DNA of 47,818 nt from an uncultured Chthonomonas sp. (GCA_903859705.1 CAIONQ010000082.1:1-47818); one strand, 5' to 3'. Positions 15,235 to 25,038 are shown, numbered from the stretch's first letter. Numbers and translations are program-made. The notes: generated from the sequence alone by a model not told the origin.

Positions 15235-16785
15235 ATGAGCAGAAGAGATTTCAACGGGATCCCGATTGAGGTTCTTATTGAATATAATGCTTCAAGAACT
15301 TGTGTAGACACAGGCACCATCTGCCATGCACCAGAAACAAGCATGTATTTTGGCCGGGATGGTACCGTAAGTGCGTGTTGTTACAGCACTACTCCGCCAC
15401 TTGGCCGGTATCCAGATCAAACACTATCGGAAATTTGGAGTGGTGCGCAGGCCGCATCTATGAGGGATGCATTGCGCCACCAGGTGCTTCCCGCAGGGTG
15501 TGAACTATGTGCGGACCAGTTGTGCGCACGCAATTTTACAGGTTTTTTGGGAAAGCAGTTTGATAGAGGGGCGCAGGCTGTGGGGCAGCCTACACCTTCA
15601 TTGCTGACGAAGGATGGGCGAGTATCGCACGCATATCCTCGGCGGATGGAGTTTTCTCTGGATAATCGCTGCAACCTGGAATGTGCTATGTGCTCAGGTT
15701 ATTTTTCCTCAACCATCCGTTCCAACCGTGAAAAGTTGCCTCCGCTAAGCATGATGTATGATGATGCCTTTGTAGAGCAGCTTGTGGAGTTTATTCCCCA
15801 CCTTAAAAACGTTAACTTTCTGGGTGGCGAACCGTTTCTGATTGATATCTATTACAAAATTTGGGAACTGTTTATAGAGCTAAACCCAGAATGCGAAATT
15901 TCCATTACCACGAATGGAACCGTATATACCAGCAGGGTAAAGCGTGTTTTAGAGAAACTGAACTGTCATATCAATGTCTCTCTGGATAGTGTTACCAGGG
16001 AAAGCTACGAAGCCATTCGTAAGAATGCAATTTTTGCACGGACGATGAGTAATCTGGATGCTTTCAGCGAGGTAAATCGAAGCAGGAAAAAAGGGCTAAC
16101 TATCTCCACCTGTGCTCTGGTATCTAACAGCCGAGAACTGCCAGATATTATCAAGTTTGCCAATGAGCGCAATATTCGAGTAATTTTTAACACAGTTGTG
16201 TTTCCTGCAGAGCACTCGCCTAAATCCCTTCGCAGAGAAGAACAGGCTGAACTTGTTGAGTTCTACTTACTGAATGCAAATGCCACACCCACTAATCAAA
16301 TTGAGGCAGACAATCAGGCTGCACTTGAGGGTGTTCGCAAGCAAATTGAGTTCTGGATGCATGTAGCGGAGTCTACTCAACGCACACCACTCCAGGCTCG
16401 TTGCGCCATCCTGTACGATACTTGCGAAGTTAATTCAGGAAAGAGCGAATTGCTTTCCGATCTTGCCGGCAATCCTCCCCGGAGCCCCGATGCTGATTCG
16501 GCTTACTTAAATGGAAGCGCACATACCAGGTTGGTTGCGTATTTCACGGCAATTTGGGAGGTGGGAACGCTCCTGGTACAGGAAGGCTCACTGGAGAGCC
16601 TGGAATTCGATACAAATTCCTTACACGCACTGGTCAGGTATTTAGAGCAGATCAGTACTGTACAATCGGAGCGGATGTACACAGAGATCCGGCGCTTTCC
16701 GCGTGAAATGGTGAGATTATGCGGTTCTCTCACCTCCGAACGTCTGATAGAGCTTATGGACGCTCATCATTCATCCAGAAAGTGA
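15235..16785 (+). CDS. Radical SAM protein with N-terminal SPASM/twitch-like cysteines
   Basis: 516 residues. The [4Fe-4S]/SAM motif is C146-N-L-E-C150-A-M-C153, followed by NFLGGEPF (SAM-binding GGE) and TTNGT and NVSLDS strands. Before it, residues 23-101 carry eight cysteines in the order C23, C30, C48-C49, C89-xx-C92, C97, in a context (SMYFGRDGTVSACCY, then TLSEIWSG) that looks like a SPASM/twitch auxiliary-cluster domain, usually found after the core. The C-terminal 200 residues are helical with further Cys. Relatives in glycan and peptide loci carry out radical chemistry on a small substrate; the substrate here is unknown. The SGNH gene follows after 27 bp. The start is accepted with a weak, distant SD (AGGTG). 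Confidence 0.85.
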   Translation: MSRRDFNGIPIEVLIEYNASRTCVDTGTICHAPETSMYFGRDGTVSACCYSTTPPLGRYPDQTLSEIWSGAQAASMRDALRHQVLPAGCELCADQLCARNFTGFLGKQFDRGAQAVGQPTPSLLTKDGRVSHAYPRRMEFSLDNRCNLECAMCSGYFSSTIRSNREKLPPLSMMYDDAFVEQLVEFIPHLKNVNFLGGEPFLIDIYYKIWELFIELNPECEISITTNGTVYTSRVKRVLEKLNCHINVSLDSVTRESYEAIRKNAIFARTMSNLDAFSEVNRSRKKGLTISTCALVSNSRELPDIIKFANERNIRVIFNTVVFPAEHSPKSLRREEQAELVEFYLLNANATPTNQIEADNQAALEGVRKQIEFWMHVAESTQRTPLQARCAILYDTCEVNSGKSELLSDLAGNPPRSPDADSAYLNGSAHTRLVAYFTAIWEVGTLLVQEGSLESLEFDTNSLHALVRYLEQISTVQSERMYTEIRRFPREMVRLCGSLTSERLIELMDAHHSSRK

Positions 16786-16812
16786 ACTGTACACGGTTCG
16801 TAATCGACTCGT

Positions 16813-18870
16813 TTGAGTGGATCTCCAGGGTATGTAACGTTGCTATTTTTTAGCCATGTGGATAGAAGTTTTATAAGTGATAGAGAGCGGTATAACGGAA
16901 GTTTCCGTATCGCCTTTATGGGTGATTCCCTGATTACTGGATGGGGCTGCCTGGTTACGGATACCCTGCCCTACCAATTGGAGAACCTGCTGAACGCTGC
17001 GTTCTGGAATCATCGGTTCGAAGTGATAAACGGTGGTGTTGGCAAATACTCGGTTCACAACTCCTGGCACAGATATCTCCATAAATTTACGAAATACAGC
17101 CCAGATCTGGTTATTCTAAGTCTGTGTCACAACGATGCGGAGATGTACGAGCAATGCGAATCTCTGAGTGATCACGAATTACAGATGAGTGGCCTGGAAT
17201 ATCACCAGCACACTTTTCTGGATGGCAGTAATCACTTTCTATATGTTAAGTGCCTACTTCAAGATGTTGCGAAATATGTTGCGCAGGGCGGCCCTCCGGT
17301 AATAATTACTTTTTATGACATTGGCTCGGAACACCGCAGCAATAGCGTGCCTGCTTTACGTGCCGCATGTGATGCTGTTAGCCTGCCGTTCATTGATCTT
17401 TCTGAGGATTTTGATACACCATCGCAGGCAATGAATATGATTGTGAGCGAAGCTGATGACCATCCATCGGCTCTGGCACATTCAATTGCTGCCCAGAGGC
17501 TGGTTCGTAAGCTAATCGATCTGAATGTATTACCCACAAATACTTCGGATCCTCAGGCAGAAGCTACGCTTGTTGAGAATGCAATTGGAAGTGCGGTACT
17601 TTCCATTCGTAACGGTATAGATGTTGGCAACACCCTGCATCATACAACCCGAATGCTTACTGCCAAGAAACAGAGTAGGGCTCGCAACAGGCTAATACCT
17701 GCCCTACTGCTTTCGGAAGACGCACATCAGGCTACCTTATTAGATCTAAACAGGGTTTGGGATAGGTATACTACGCAATTGCGCTTAACTGCCTACGCGC
17801 AGCAGATACGCGCAAATGTGCGGCACTTTGATCTTGAAGTTCAGTACTGCCAGTGGATTACAGCGCGCCTATCGCAAACGCTCGCAGTTGCAAAAGAACG
17901 GATATGCAATCCGGAGATGCCTGTTATAGAGCCGTTTACACAGGTTGCATCGTTTCCGCACGAACGTGAAGAGTTGACTTCTGAACAGGTTCAGACCCAG
18001 TTTACTGATTACTTGCAGCTTCACCAGAGGGTACAAAGCCGATTATCTGCAAGTGTGAATCTGGAATCAGCAGTAGCAGGGCAGTTACACGTAGCTGTGG
18101 AACAGATCAATGGCAATATTCGCAGCGTAGTCCGACAGCTGAGTTTGCACTTTAACGAGGCAGAAAGCTTGATACTGGAAGGGCTGGACCATCTTAAATT
18201 ATGGACCGAACTTAGCGATAGCATTCAGCCTGAACTATTGCTTCCTGTGGCTGCGCCAGCGAAAAAAAGTTGGCCATCGCGCCTCTTTGATCGTGTATCG
18301 GGCACCAGGTCCTCTCCCCAAGAACAAACGATACCTGCAGCGAGTGGTTCGGCAGACGTATCACTGATGCTGAACCGTGCTTTGAGTTTGTTTAGTGATC
18401 TTAATTACTCACTCGGAAAGCTTCTTCTGCAAATAGATTATCCGCGGCTGGAAGGTGTTGTGAGCAGCACAGACAAGCAAATACGAGAGAGTTTTTTAGT
18501 GTATCTGCAGGTAGAGTGTAAGGCACATGGAGATATATTGAGCCATGGCGGCCCAACAGAACGAAACGATGCTCCGTTTATGCTGGTTCGCGTGGAGCCC
18601 TCCAGTGGTAGTATTCGCGAATCGCACGAGTTCAACCATATCGTAGCCGATGGTAAGCCTCGGCTGTACAACTTTACGCTGCCCCATTTTGTAGACGCAC
18701 AAATGCGAGTTGGCATCCGAGGGAATGACGTTCAGATTGAGCGCCTGGTGTTCTCTAATCGCACTGATAGAGTGTGCTGTTTGTCTGTGCTCGCAGGAGA
18801 GTTGGCAGAAACAGCGGAAGATGGCATGCGCTGGTACAGCACTCACATTGTCTTGCCTGCAATATTGTGA
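16813..18870 (+). CDS. Large SGNH/GDSL hydrolase-like protein with long helical and C-terminal domains
   Basis: Up to 685 residues. Block I is AFMGDSLITGWG with S39, block III is SLCHNDAE, and block V is DDHPS with H217, so an SGNH esterase/acyltransferase fold fills residues ~30-240. There is no signal peptide in this frame. Residues ~240-470 are alpha-helical; a Pro/Lys/Ser stretch with SWPSRLFDR follows, then a second helical part and a C-terminal beta domain. I recognise no family for the last 450 residues. Position after the radical SAM gene and beside the exporter suggests de-acylation or O-acylation of the same glycan (inference). The TTG start is uncertain; GTG 16858 is an alternative and neither has a good SD. 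Confidence 0.8.
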   Translation: MSGSPGYVTLLFFSHVDRSFISDRERYNGSFRIAFMGDSLITGWGCLVTDTLPYQLENLLNAAFWNHRFEVINGGVGKYSVHNSWHRYLHKFTKYSPDLVILSLCHNDAEMYEQCESLSDHELQMSGLEYHQHTFLDGSNHFLYVKCLLQDVAKYVAQGGPPVIITFYDIGSEHRSNSVPALRAACDAVSLPFIDLSEDFDTPSQAMNMIVSEADDHPSALAHSIAAQRLVRKLIDLNVLPTNTSDPQAEATLVENAIGSAVLSIRNGIDVGNTLHHTTRMLTAKKQSRARNRLIPALLLSEDAHQATLLDLNRVWDRYTTQLRLTAYAQQIRANVRHFDLEVQYCQWITARLSQTLAVAKERICNPEMPVIEPFTQVASFPHEREELTSEQVQTQFTDYLQLHQRVQSRLSASVNLESAVAGQLHVAVEQINGNIRSVVRQLSLHFNEAESLILEGLDHLKLWTELSDSIQPELLLPVAAPAKKSWPSRLFDRVSGTRSSPQEQTIPAASGSADVSLMLNRALSLFSDLNYSLGKLLLQIDYPRLEGVVSSTDKQIRESFLVYLQVECKAHGDILSHGGPTERNDAPFMLVRVEPSSGSIRESHEFNHIVADGKPRLYNFTLPHFVDAQMRVGIRGNDVQIERLVFSNRTDRVCCLSVLAGELAETAEDGMRWYSTHIVLPAIL

Positions 18871-19121
18871 ATCCAGGTTCATCGAAATAAATCAATAATC
18901 ACTTTGCAGATCTGAATTGAGAAAACATTCTATGTGGCCGTTTTCGTTTAAGGTATAGGAAAGCCCTTATTCCTACTGAATACAGCAGGGCTTCGGTATT
19001 GCTAAACAGAAACATACACACAATTCTCACACCTCCTGTAAACGGAGCGTAAAATGCTGCCATCTGTCGGTTGCATACGCACCGTTGCTAACCCATATAT
19101 TCGTTGTAGAGCGGGCCTTAC

Positions 19122-21656
19122 ATGAAGCATCGTGATAAAGATCAAATGAAATCACAGGAACGGGCCCCAACCTCAACGCCAGCTGGCCTTAGTCGCATGG
19201 AGGCCATGCTAGGCATGCGAATGTCGGTGTATGAGGGATCGTTCGCAACCGTTTTCGCGGTGTTAACTGCGGGTGCGTTCCTCACCGGCTTTGGATTGTG
19301 GCTCGGGGCAAATAGTGTTCAAATTGGTTTGTTAACGGCCATTCCCACCTTTGCCGGGCTGGTTCAGATTATCGCCAGTTATACAGGCGAAAAACGGAGT
19401 ACGCGGAAACCTTTTGCAGGTGGTTTTGCCCTTATTGGGCGCCTGTTGTGGCTGCCCATTTTGCTGCTGCCGTTTATATTCCACAACAAGCAGCTGGCAG
19501 TACTCCCGTTTCTGGTGCTGTTTACAGCCTCGTTTGTGCTGCTGCATGCTTCGGTGCCACCCTGGACATCCTGGATGTCCGACCTTGTTCCGCCCGATTA
19601 CAGAGGCAGGTACTTTGCCCGCAGAAATATGATTGCGGGCATTGTGGGCATGGTTATTAGCCTGCCAGCCGCATGGTTTTTGGATCTCGCTACAAAGAAG
19701 CACCACTGGGAGGCAGCCGGCTTTGGCACGTTATTTGCGGTGGCCTGTGTAGCCTCACTGGTGGCGTTTGCTTTCATTTTACGGCAGCCTGAGCCACCCA
19801 AAACCGTATCTCCAGATGCCACTTCGGTAGGGGGACTGCGGGGCGTTGCAGACTACTTATCGGCCCCATTTGCGGATGCCAACTTCCGCAGGCTGATGTC
19901 GTTTAACACGATTTTTGTACTGGGGCAGTTCTTTGCTGCCCCGTTCTTTACAGTTTATGCCCTGCAAGATTTGAAGCTGAACTACGTGTGGTTGCAGATA
20001 TTTGCCACCCTCACCAGCATCAGCAGCCTGGCATCTATGCCCCTATGGGGATACCTGGCAGATAAGTTTGGAAATAAGCCTCTGCTGGCAATCAGCGTGT
20101 GGGGCGTGTTTACGCTGCCCATTGTGTGGATGTTTACCACACCCACCCACATGACTACCACTATGCTTCTGCTGGTGGAGCTTAACCTTGTGGGCGGTAT
20201 GTTCTGGGCCGGGGTTGGGCTAACGCAGTTCAATTTGCTAATAGGGTTTAGCCCTCCTGGCAAAACATCCATCTATGTTGCCACCATGTCGGCAGTAACT
20301 GGTTTTGCCGGTGGCCTGGCACCACTGCTTGGCGGCGCCTGTATGAGCGCTATTGCCGCCAGTGGATGGCACGCCAACCTGCTTGGCATGCATATGGGCA
20401 ACTACCATATAACATTTCTTATCGCCGCCATTTTGAGAATTGCCGCTCTGCCGTTGCTGCGCTCTGTGGTGGATGCCAGAGCAGTGGAAACGCGGGATGT
20501 TATTCGGCTGCTTAAACAGGCCAAGCCAAAAAGCTGGCGACACATTCGGCGCCTACAGCATGGTGATCAAGAAGAGCGCCTAAGGGCAACAGAAGCGCTG
20601 GCCGGTTCCAGAATTCAGCTTGCGGGCGAGGAGCTGAAAACTGCCCTGATGGACCCCAGTGAGGCTGTGCGATCCGAGGCGGCAAGAGCCCTCGGTGAAA
20701 TTGGCGATCAGAGCGCAGTGGAGGCGCTGATTGCGGCTATTCACGATCCCGCCGCTGCCCTGGTAGAAGAGGCAGCCGCTTCATTGGCCCGTATTGGAGA
20801 TAGGCGTGCCAATGCTCCGCTGGCGGCGCTGTTAAGGCGTGGGCCAGATAGGCTTTCTCGGCGAGACAGGGTTGCGGTTGTTAAAGCCCTGGGCGAGCTT
20901 GGTGGGCATGATGCGGTAACCGCTTTGCTGGAGGCACTTCAGAAAGCGCGCACCGATGAAGATGAAGAGATTTTGGAAGCTGCCGCTTCGGCGCTTGGCA
21001 AAACGGGTTCCTCCCGGGCGGCACCAGGCCTTATTTCCCTGCTTGAATCCGGGGCATCTTCCGCGGGGTTACTGAGAATTGTGGTGCGTGCACTGGGTGA
21101 AATCGGGGACGCATCTGCCATTGATCCGTTGCGGCAAATGCTGGCGCAGAAGTACGAAGATCCTATACTGGTGCCGCTGTTGGCCGATGCCTTTGCGCGG
21201 CTGGAGGATCGTACTGCCGCCATTAGCCTGATACCCGCGCTGCAGCAGCTGGGATCTCCCATTGCCCGCAGGCAGGTTGCCCACGCCATTGGCCGGTTAA
21301 TTGAGCAGGGAGATATGGCGTATGCGCTGTTATCGCAGGATGCGATGACCCGGGATGCCTCGATAGAGAAGCTGATTACAGATCTGCGCAAAGGCGCGCC
21401 CTCACAATCCGCAGAATCGACATTGCGGGTGGTGCAAAAAGCGCACTCAAATGGAGATATGCAGGATTGCCTGCGTGCAATGGCACGGCTGGTGCGCACC
21501 GCCGCCTCCATGGAGGATGATGCCGAAACCGGGGCACAGATGTTGTGCCGCCGTTGCCTTGAAGAGATAGCACATTCCGAAGACCAAACGCCTGAGGCGG
21601 CCTTGCTTGCTTTCTGCGCGCTAAAAGGCGCAATCACCAATTCAGGAGACCTGTAA
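19122..21656 (+). CDS. MFS transporter fused to a HEAT-repeat domain
   Basis: 844 residues. Residues ~35-450 form a 12-helix major facilitator; the SDLVPPDYRGRYFARRN segment after TM4 and PLWGYLADKFGNKPLL between TM8 and TM9 are the usual cytosolic loop motifs. Residues ~465-790 are about nine HEAT/PBS-lyase-type helical repeats with the AxxALGEIGDxxAVxxL pattern. The last 50 residues are helical. Substrate unknown; the repeats should face the cytosol and bind a protein. The glycoside hydrolase start follows one base after this stop (TAA then ATG), so the two are co-translated and the transporter may import the sugar released. The start is supported only by weak SD. Confidence 0.9.
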   Translation: MKHRDKDQMKSQERAPTSTPAGLSRMEAMLGMRMSVYEGSFATVFAVLTAGAFLTGFGLWLGANSVQIGLLTAIPTFAGLVQIIASYTGEKRSTRKPFAGGFALIGRLLWLPILLLPFIFHNKQLAVLPFLVLFTASFVLLHASVPPWTSWMSDLVPPDYRGRYFARRNMIAGIVGMVISLPAAWFLDLATKKHHWEAAGFGTLFAVACVASLVAFAFILRQPEPPKTVSPDATSVGGLRGVADYLSAPFADANFRRLMSFNTIFVLGQFFAAPFFTVYALQDLKLNYVWLQIFATLTSISSLASMPLWGYLADKFGNKPLLAISVWGVFTLPIVWMFTTPTHMTTTMLLLVELNLVGGMFWAGVGLTQFNLLIGFSPPGKTSIYVATMSAVTGFAGGLAPLLGGACMSAIAASGWHANLLGMHMGNYHITFLIAAILRIAALPLLRSVVDARAVETRDVIRLLKQAKPKSWRHIRRLQHGDQEERLRATEALAGSRIQLAGEELKTALMDPSEAVRSEAARALGEIGDQSAVEALIAAIHDPAAALVEEAAASLARIGDRRANAPLAALLRRGPDRLSRRDRVAVVKALGELGGHDAVTALLEALQKARTDEDEEILEAAASALGKTGSSRAAPGLISLLESGASSAGLLRIVVRALGEIGDASAIDPLRQMLAQKYEDPILVPLLADAFARLEDRTAAISLIPALQQLGSPIARRQVAHAIGRLIEQGDMAYALLSQDAMTRDASIEKLITDLRKGAPSQSAESTLRVVQKAHSNGDMQDCLRAMARLVRTAASMEDDAETGAQMLCRRCLEEIAHSEDQTPEAALLAFCALKGAITNSGDL

Positions 21657-21657
21657 A

Positions 21658-23895
21658 ATGCGCTGCGCTGCTGCCGCAATTACCAGTAATTACACAGCAG
21701 TATCGACTTGGTATCGGTGGCGCTCTGGCCTCCTGCTTCTACTCTGTTTGCTGGTTAGTGGAGGCGCTGAAGCTGCCATGACACCCATGATTAAGTCTGC
21801 TGCCAACCATATGGCGCAATGGACATTTACGGCTCAGAAGCCCTGCGCCGATCCTTTCAATACCCTCACTCTGGATGCCGTATTTACCACTCCATCCGGC
21901 CGTAAGTTGCGTGTTCCTGCCTTTTGGGCGGGTGGCACCCACTGGAAGGTGCGGTATGCATCGGCAGAAAAGGGAGAGCACCACTTTATTACGGAGTGCA
22001 GCGATCCTTTGGATGCTGGGTTAAACGGGATAACGGGCTCGGTAACCGTTGAGGCCGTACATGCCGAAGCAAACCCGCTTTACAGGCATGGGCCTGTGCG
22101 GGTTGCTGCCGATAAACGCCATTTTGAGCATGAGGATGGAACGCCGTTCTTATGGCTGGGCGATACCTGGTGGATGGGCCTCAGCAGCCGCCTGCACTGG
22201 CCAGATGAGTTTGCATCCCTTGCTGCAGACCGCAAGCAAAAAGGATTTAACGTTGTTCAGATAGTTGCAGGGCTGTATCCAGAACTTCCTCCGCTGGATC
22301 CCAACTGTGCCAATGAGGGCGGAATGCCCTGGGAGCCAGAATATCGCAGCATCCGTCCAGAATACTGGGATATGGCGGATAGGCGCATTCTAAAACTGGT
22401 AGAGAGTGGCTTTGCGCCCTGTGTTGTGGGTGCGTGGGGCTATTACATGCCTTACATGGGCGCTGCCAAACTTCAACAACACTGGAGATACATCATTGCC
22501 CGGTGGGGAGCCCTGCCATGCATCTGGTGCCTGGCCGGTGAGGTTAATCTGCCCTATTACCACAACCCCAAATTTCCGTTTGATGATGTAGATCAGGCAA
22601 AGGCCTGGATGCCAGTAGTGGAGTATGTTCGTCAGCACGATCCGTACCGCAGGCCCCTAACGGTGCACCCCACAGGGCTTGGCAACCTTACGGCTCGGGG
22701 CACGGCAGATGCAAATTTGCTGGATTATGATATGCTGCAAACGGGCCATGGTGGCGAGGCAGATTTGCCGGTTACGGTGCGAACTTCACTGGCCTCTTAC
22801 CACGCATCCCCAACACTGCCCGTGGTGCAGGGGGAAGTGAACTATGAGGCCTTGCTGGGCCTGAACTACAATCCGGCCGCTATACAACGCCTGATGTACT
22901 GGGGATGCATGCTATCCGGCTGCAGTGGCTATACCTACGGTGGCAACGGCATTTGGCAGGTAAATCGGGAGGGCGAGCCCCGCATAACGTACGGAAATTA
23001 CCCTGTGCCAGCCTGGGACAAAGCCATGCACATGCCGGGCAGTGCTCAGGTGGCAGCCGGGCACCGCCTGCTGGCCAGCCTGCCGTGGCAAAACATGGCC
23101 CCTCATCCCGAGTGGGTAACAACACCCGTGCAGCAGCCGCCGAACCTATCTGCTGCAAGCTGGATATGGTTTCCGGAGGGCAGCCCAGCCACAGATGCGC
23201 CCGTGGGCAAAAGGTGGTTCCGGCACAGTTTTTCTCTGCTGCCTGGCCGCCAACTGGCAACTGCCAGTGTAGCTATTACTGCAGATGATGCCTGCCATTT
23301 GTGGGTAAACGGCAAAGATATTGGCAGCTGTGCAAGCTGGAAAACAGCGCGGGTATTTGATGGTTTGGAAAAGGCGCTACACGTAGGCAAAAATGTGCTG
23401 GCCGTGCAGGCAGAAAATGGGGCCGCAAATGTGCCTGCTAACCCGGCGGGCCTAATTGCTGTGTTGCAACTGCACTACGCCGATGGCACCACAGAAACAG
23501 TAGCCACAGATGCCAGCTGGCGCTCTGCCCAGGCAGAGGCTATAGGCTGGAGTAGCGTAGATTTTAACGACTCTGGCTGGCAGCATGCGCTCATCGCAGC
23601 ACCTTACGGCGGCGCACCCTGGGGCGAAATTGCAACATCGGCACGCAGATTAAACCCCATGTGTGCTGGCATACCCGGGCAGTTTCGGCTCATATATCTG
23701 CCATCTGCAGCACAGATTACAGTTACTGAGCTGGAGAGTGGTGTTGCCTATAATGCAGAGTGGATAGACCCCACCAACTGTAAAAAGAGGCAAATTGGCA
23801 CCGTGGAAGTGGCCGCAGACGGCACCTGGGAGGCACCTGCACCTCCGGAAGGCTCGGCAGATTGGCTGCTATTGCTCACCGCAAGTATAGAGTAA
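21658..23895 (+). CDS. Secreted apiosidase-like glycoside hydrolase (DUF5060/DUF4038 type) with inserted carbohydrate-binding domain
   Basis: 745 residues with a signal peptide (hydrophobic LLLLLCLLVSG, cleavage near AEA-A at ~40). Residues ~50-125 are a DUF5060-like beta domain (ANHMAQWTFTA). Residues ~130-470 form a TIM barrel with FLWLGDTWWMGL, KGFNVVQIVAG and GEVNLPYY, plus a later QGEVNYE, whose glutamates are catalytic candidates as in apiosidase-like (DUF4038) enzymes. Residues ~495-660 resemble a galactose-binding/rhamnosidase-N-type jelly roll (SWIWFPEG, LWVNGKDIG). The end resembles the collagen-binding-like C-terminal domain of this family. It cleaves plant or bacterial glycans outside the cytoplasm. 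AGGAG precedes the ATG; the gene is coupled to the MFS-HEAT gene. Confidence 0.88.
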   Translation: MRCAAAAITSNYTAVSTWYRWRSGLLLLLCLLVSGGAEAAMTPMIKSAANHMAQWTFTAQKPCADPFNTLTLDAVFTTPSGRKLRVPAFWAGGTHWKVRYASAEKGEHHFITECSDPLDAGLNGITGSVTVEAVHAEANPLYRHGPVRVAADKRHFEHEDGTPFLWLGDTWWMGLSSRLHWPDEFASLAADRKQKGFNVVQIVAGLYPELPPLDPNCANEGGMPWEPEYRSIRPEYWDMADRRILKLVESGFAPCVVGAWGYYMPYMGAAKLQQHWRYIIARWGALPCIWCLAGEVNLPYYHNPKFPFDDVDQAKAWMPVVEYVRQHDPYRRPLTVHPTGLGNLTARGTADANLLDYDMLQTGHGGEADLPVTVRTSLASYHASPTLPVVQGEVNYEALLGLNYNPAAIQRLMYWGCMLSGCSGYTYGGNGIWQVNREGEPRITYGNYPVPAWDKAMHMPGSAQVAAGHRLLASLPWQNMAPHPEWVTTPVQQPPNLSAASWIWFPEGSPATDAPVGKRWFRHSFSLLPGRQLATASVAITADDACHLWVNGKDIGSCASWKTARVFDGLEKALHVGKNVLAVQAENGAANVPANPAGLIAVLQLHYADGTTETVATDASWRSAQAEAIGWSSVDFNDSGWQHALIAAPYGGAPWGEIATSARRLNPMCAGIPGQFRLIYLPSAAQITVTELESGVAYNAEWIDPTNCKKRQIGTVEVAADGTWEAPAPPEGSADWLLLLTASIE

Positions 23896-23907
23896 CTGCC
23901 TGCTGTT

Positions 23908-25038
23908 ATGATTGTGAAGATGCAGCCAATGACCAGGAAAAAATGGAAACAGCTTTTTGCCGGATTGCTGGCTGCATGCGTTGCGGTGTGGGTGGCTGCC
24001 GCCGTACGCAAAAGTTTGAATGGCCTTTCTCGCCTGTCTCACATAGTCTGTAATTTGCCGTTACAATCTGGGCCGATGAGCTATCGCGATCTGGAAGTGC
24101 TTTCGCCAACTTCGGTGCTGATTTTTCAGAACGACGTAAACCAGGCACAGAAATCCTACCGCAGCTGGATATACAATCTGGATACAGTTACCGGCATGGT
24201 AACTGAAAATAGGGCACTGGAAAAGGAAACAAAGAACGTAGAATTTTCTACGCCAAGGTTGGCATCGGATGGATCGTTTCTACTTGTGAAAAGTCTCTTT
24301 CCGCGGGCACCTCAGGGCCTAAACGTAACGGCTATAACGCCAGCTGGAACCGTTATTAAGCGCTGGAACATAGGTGGTTCGGATAGTGCTCTGCTGGAAG
24401 GCCAGGCATATGTGGAGTTCGGCGGCGGATTCGTGCCACTGGATAGTCAACATGGCTGGCTGGAATATGCCGCGAAGGGCGATGTGTCAAATGGCAAAAG
24501 CCTGATGCACACCTTGCATGGAGCGGATAGTGCGAACATATCTGAGTGTGTCATCGACAGAGGCGAACACATTTTGGGCCTGGACAACCAGGGACATTTG
24601 ATTGGATTTCGGGGAAACTCCTATCGATTTGGAAGCAAAGACAATGAGATCCACAAGTTTGATGCAAACAATGTGAACAGAAAAGTGAGCACCAACACAC
24701 TGCCAATAGACCCTATACAATTAGACGATGGAGGCATTTTGATCAAGTCGCCCCGCAATATCGAGCTATACCGCAACAGCAACCGCCTGTTGTATGTTGT
24801 TGAATATGGTGGAGAGCCTATTTACCCTAAGTTTATGCGTAAGTGGTCCACCATGTTTAGAGAGGCTGTTGGGCCTGTGAGATCGGAACTCTGGATAGCT
24901 GATACCGATGGCCATAACGCCCGCCTGCTGGCATACCCCGATCTTTATATTCAGCCAGATACGGTGAAGTGGGCACAAGATGGAAAATCCATCCTATTTG
25001 TTTCAGGTAATCAATTGAGGCGAATTGCGGTTAATTGA
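23908..25038 (+). CDS. Membrane-anchored beta-propeller-like protein (TolB/WD40-type)
   Basis: 376 residues. One N-terminal anchor (LFAGLLAACVAVWVAAAV, about residues 16-33) and the rest exported. The body is beta-rich with repeated strands, ending RSELWIADTDGHNARLL and VKWAQDGKSILFVSGNQLRRI, which is the TolB/WD40-like propeller signature. No enzyme motif seen. It follows the glycoside hydrolase after 12 bp and is probably the last gene of that operon, ending 13 bp before the convergent SixA gene. ATG 23929 (giving MTRKKWKQ) is an alternative start. Function unknown. Confidence 0.75.
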   Translation: MIVKMQPMTRKKWKQLFAGLLAACVAVWVAAAVRKSLNGLSRLSHIVCNLPLQSGPMSYRDLEVLSPTSVLIFQNDVNQAQKSYRSWIYNLDTVTGMVTENRALEKETKNVEFSTPRLASDGSFLLVKSLFPRAPQGLNVTAITPAGTVIKRWNIGGSDSALLEGQAYVEFGGGFVPLDSQHGWLEYAAKGDVSNGKSLMHTLHGADSANISECVIDRGEHILGLDNQGHLIGFRGNSYRFGSKDNEIHKFDANNVNRKVSTNTLPIDPIQLDDGGILIKSPRNIELYRNSNRLLYVVEYGGEPIYPKFMRKWSTMFREAVGPVRSELWIADTDGHNARLLAYPDLYIQPDTVKWAQDGKSILFVSGNQLRRIAVN

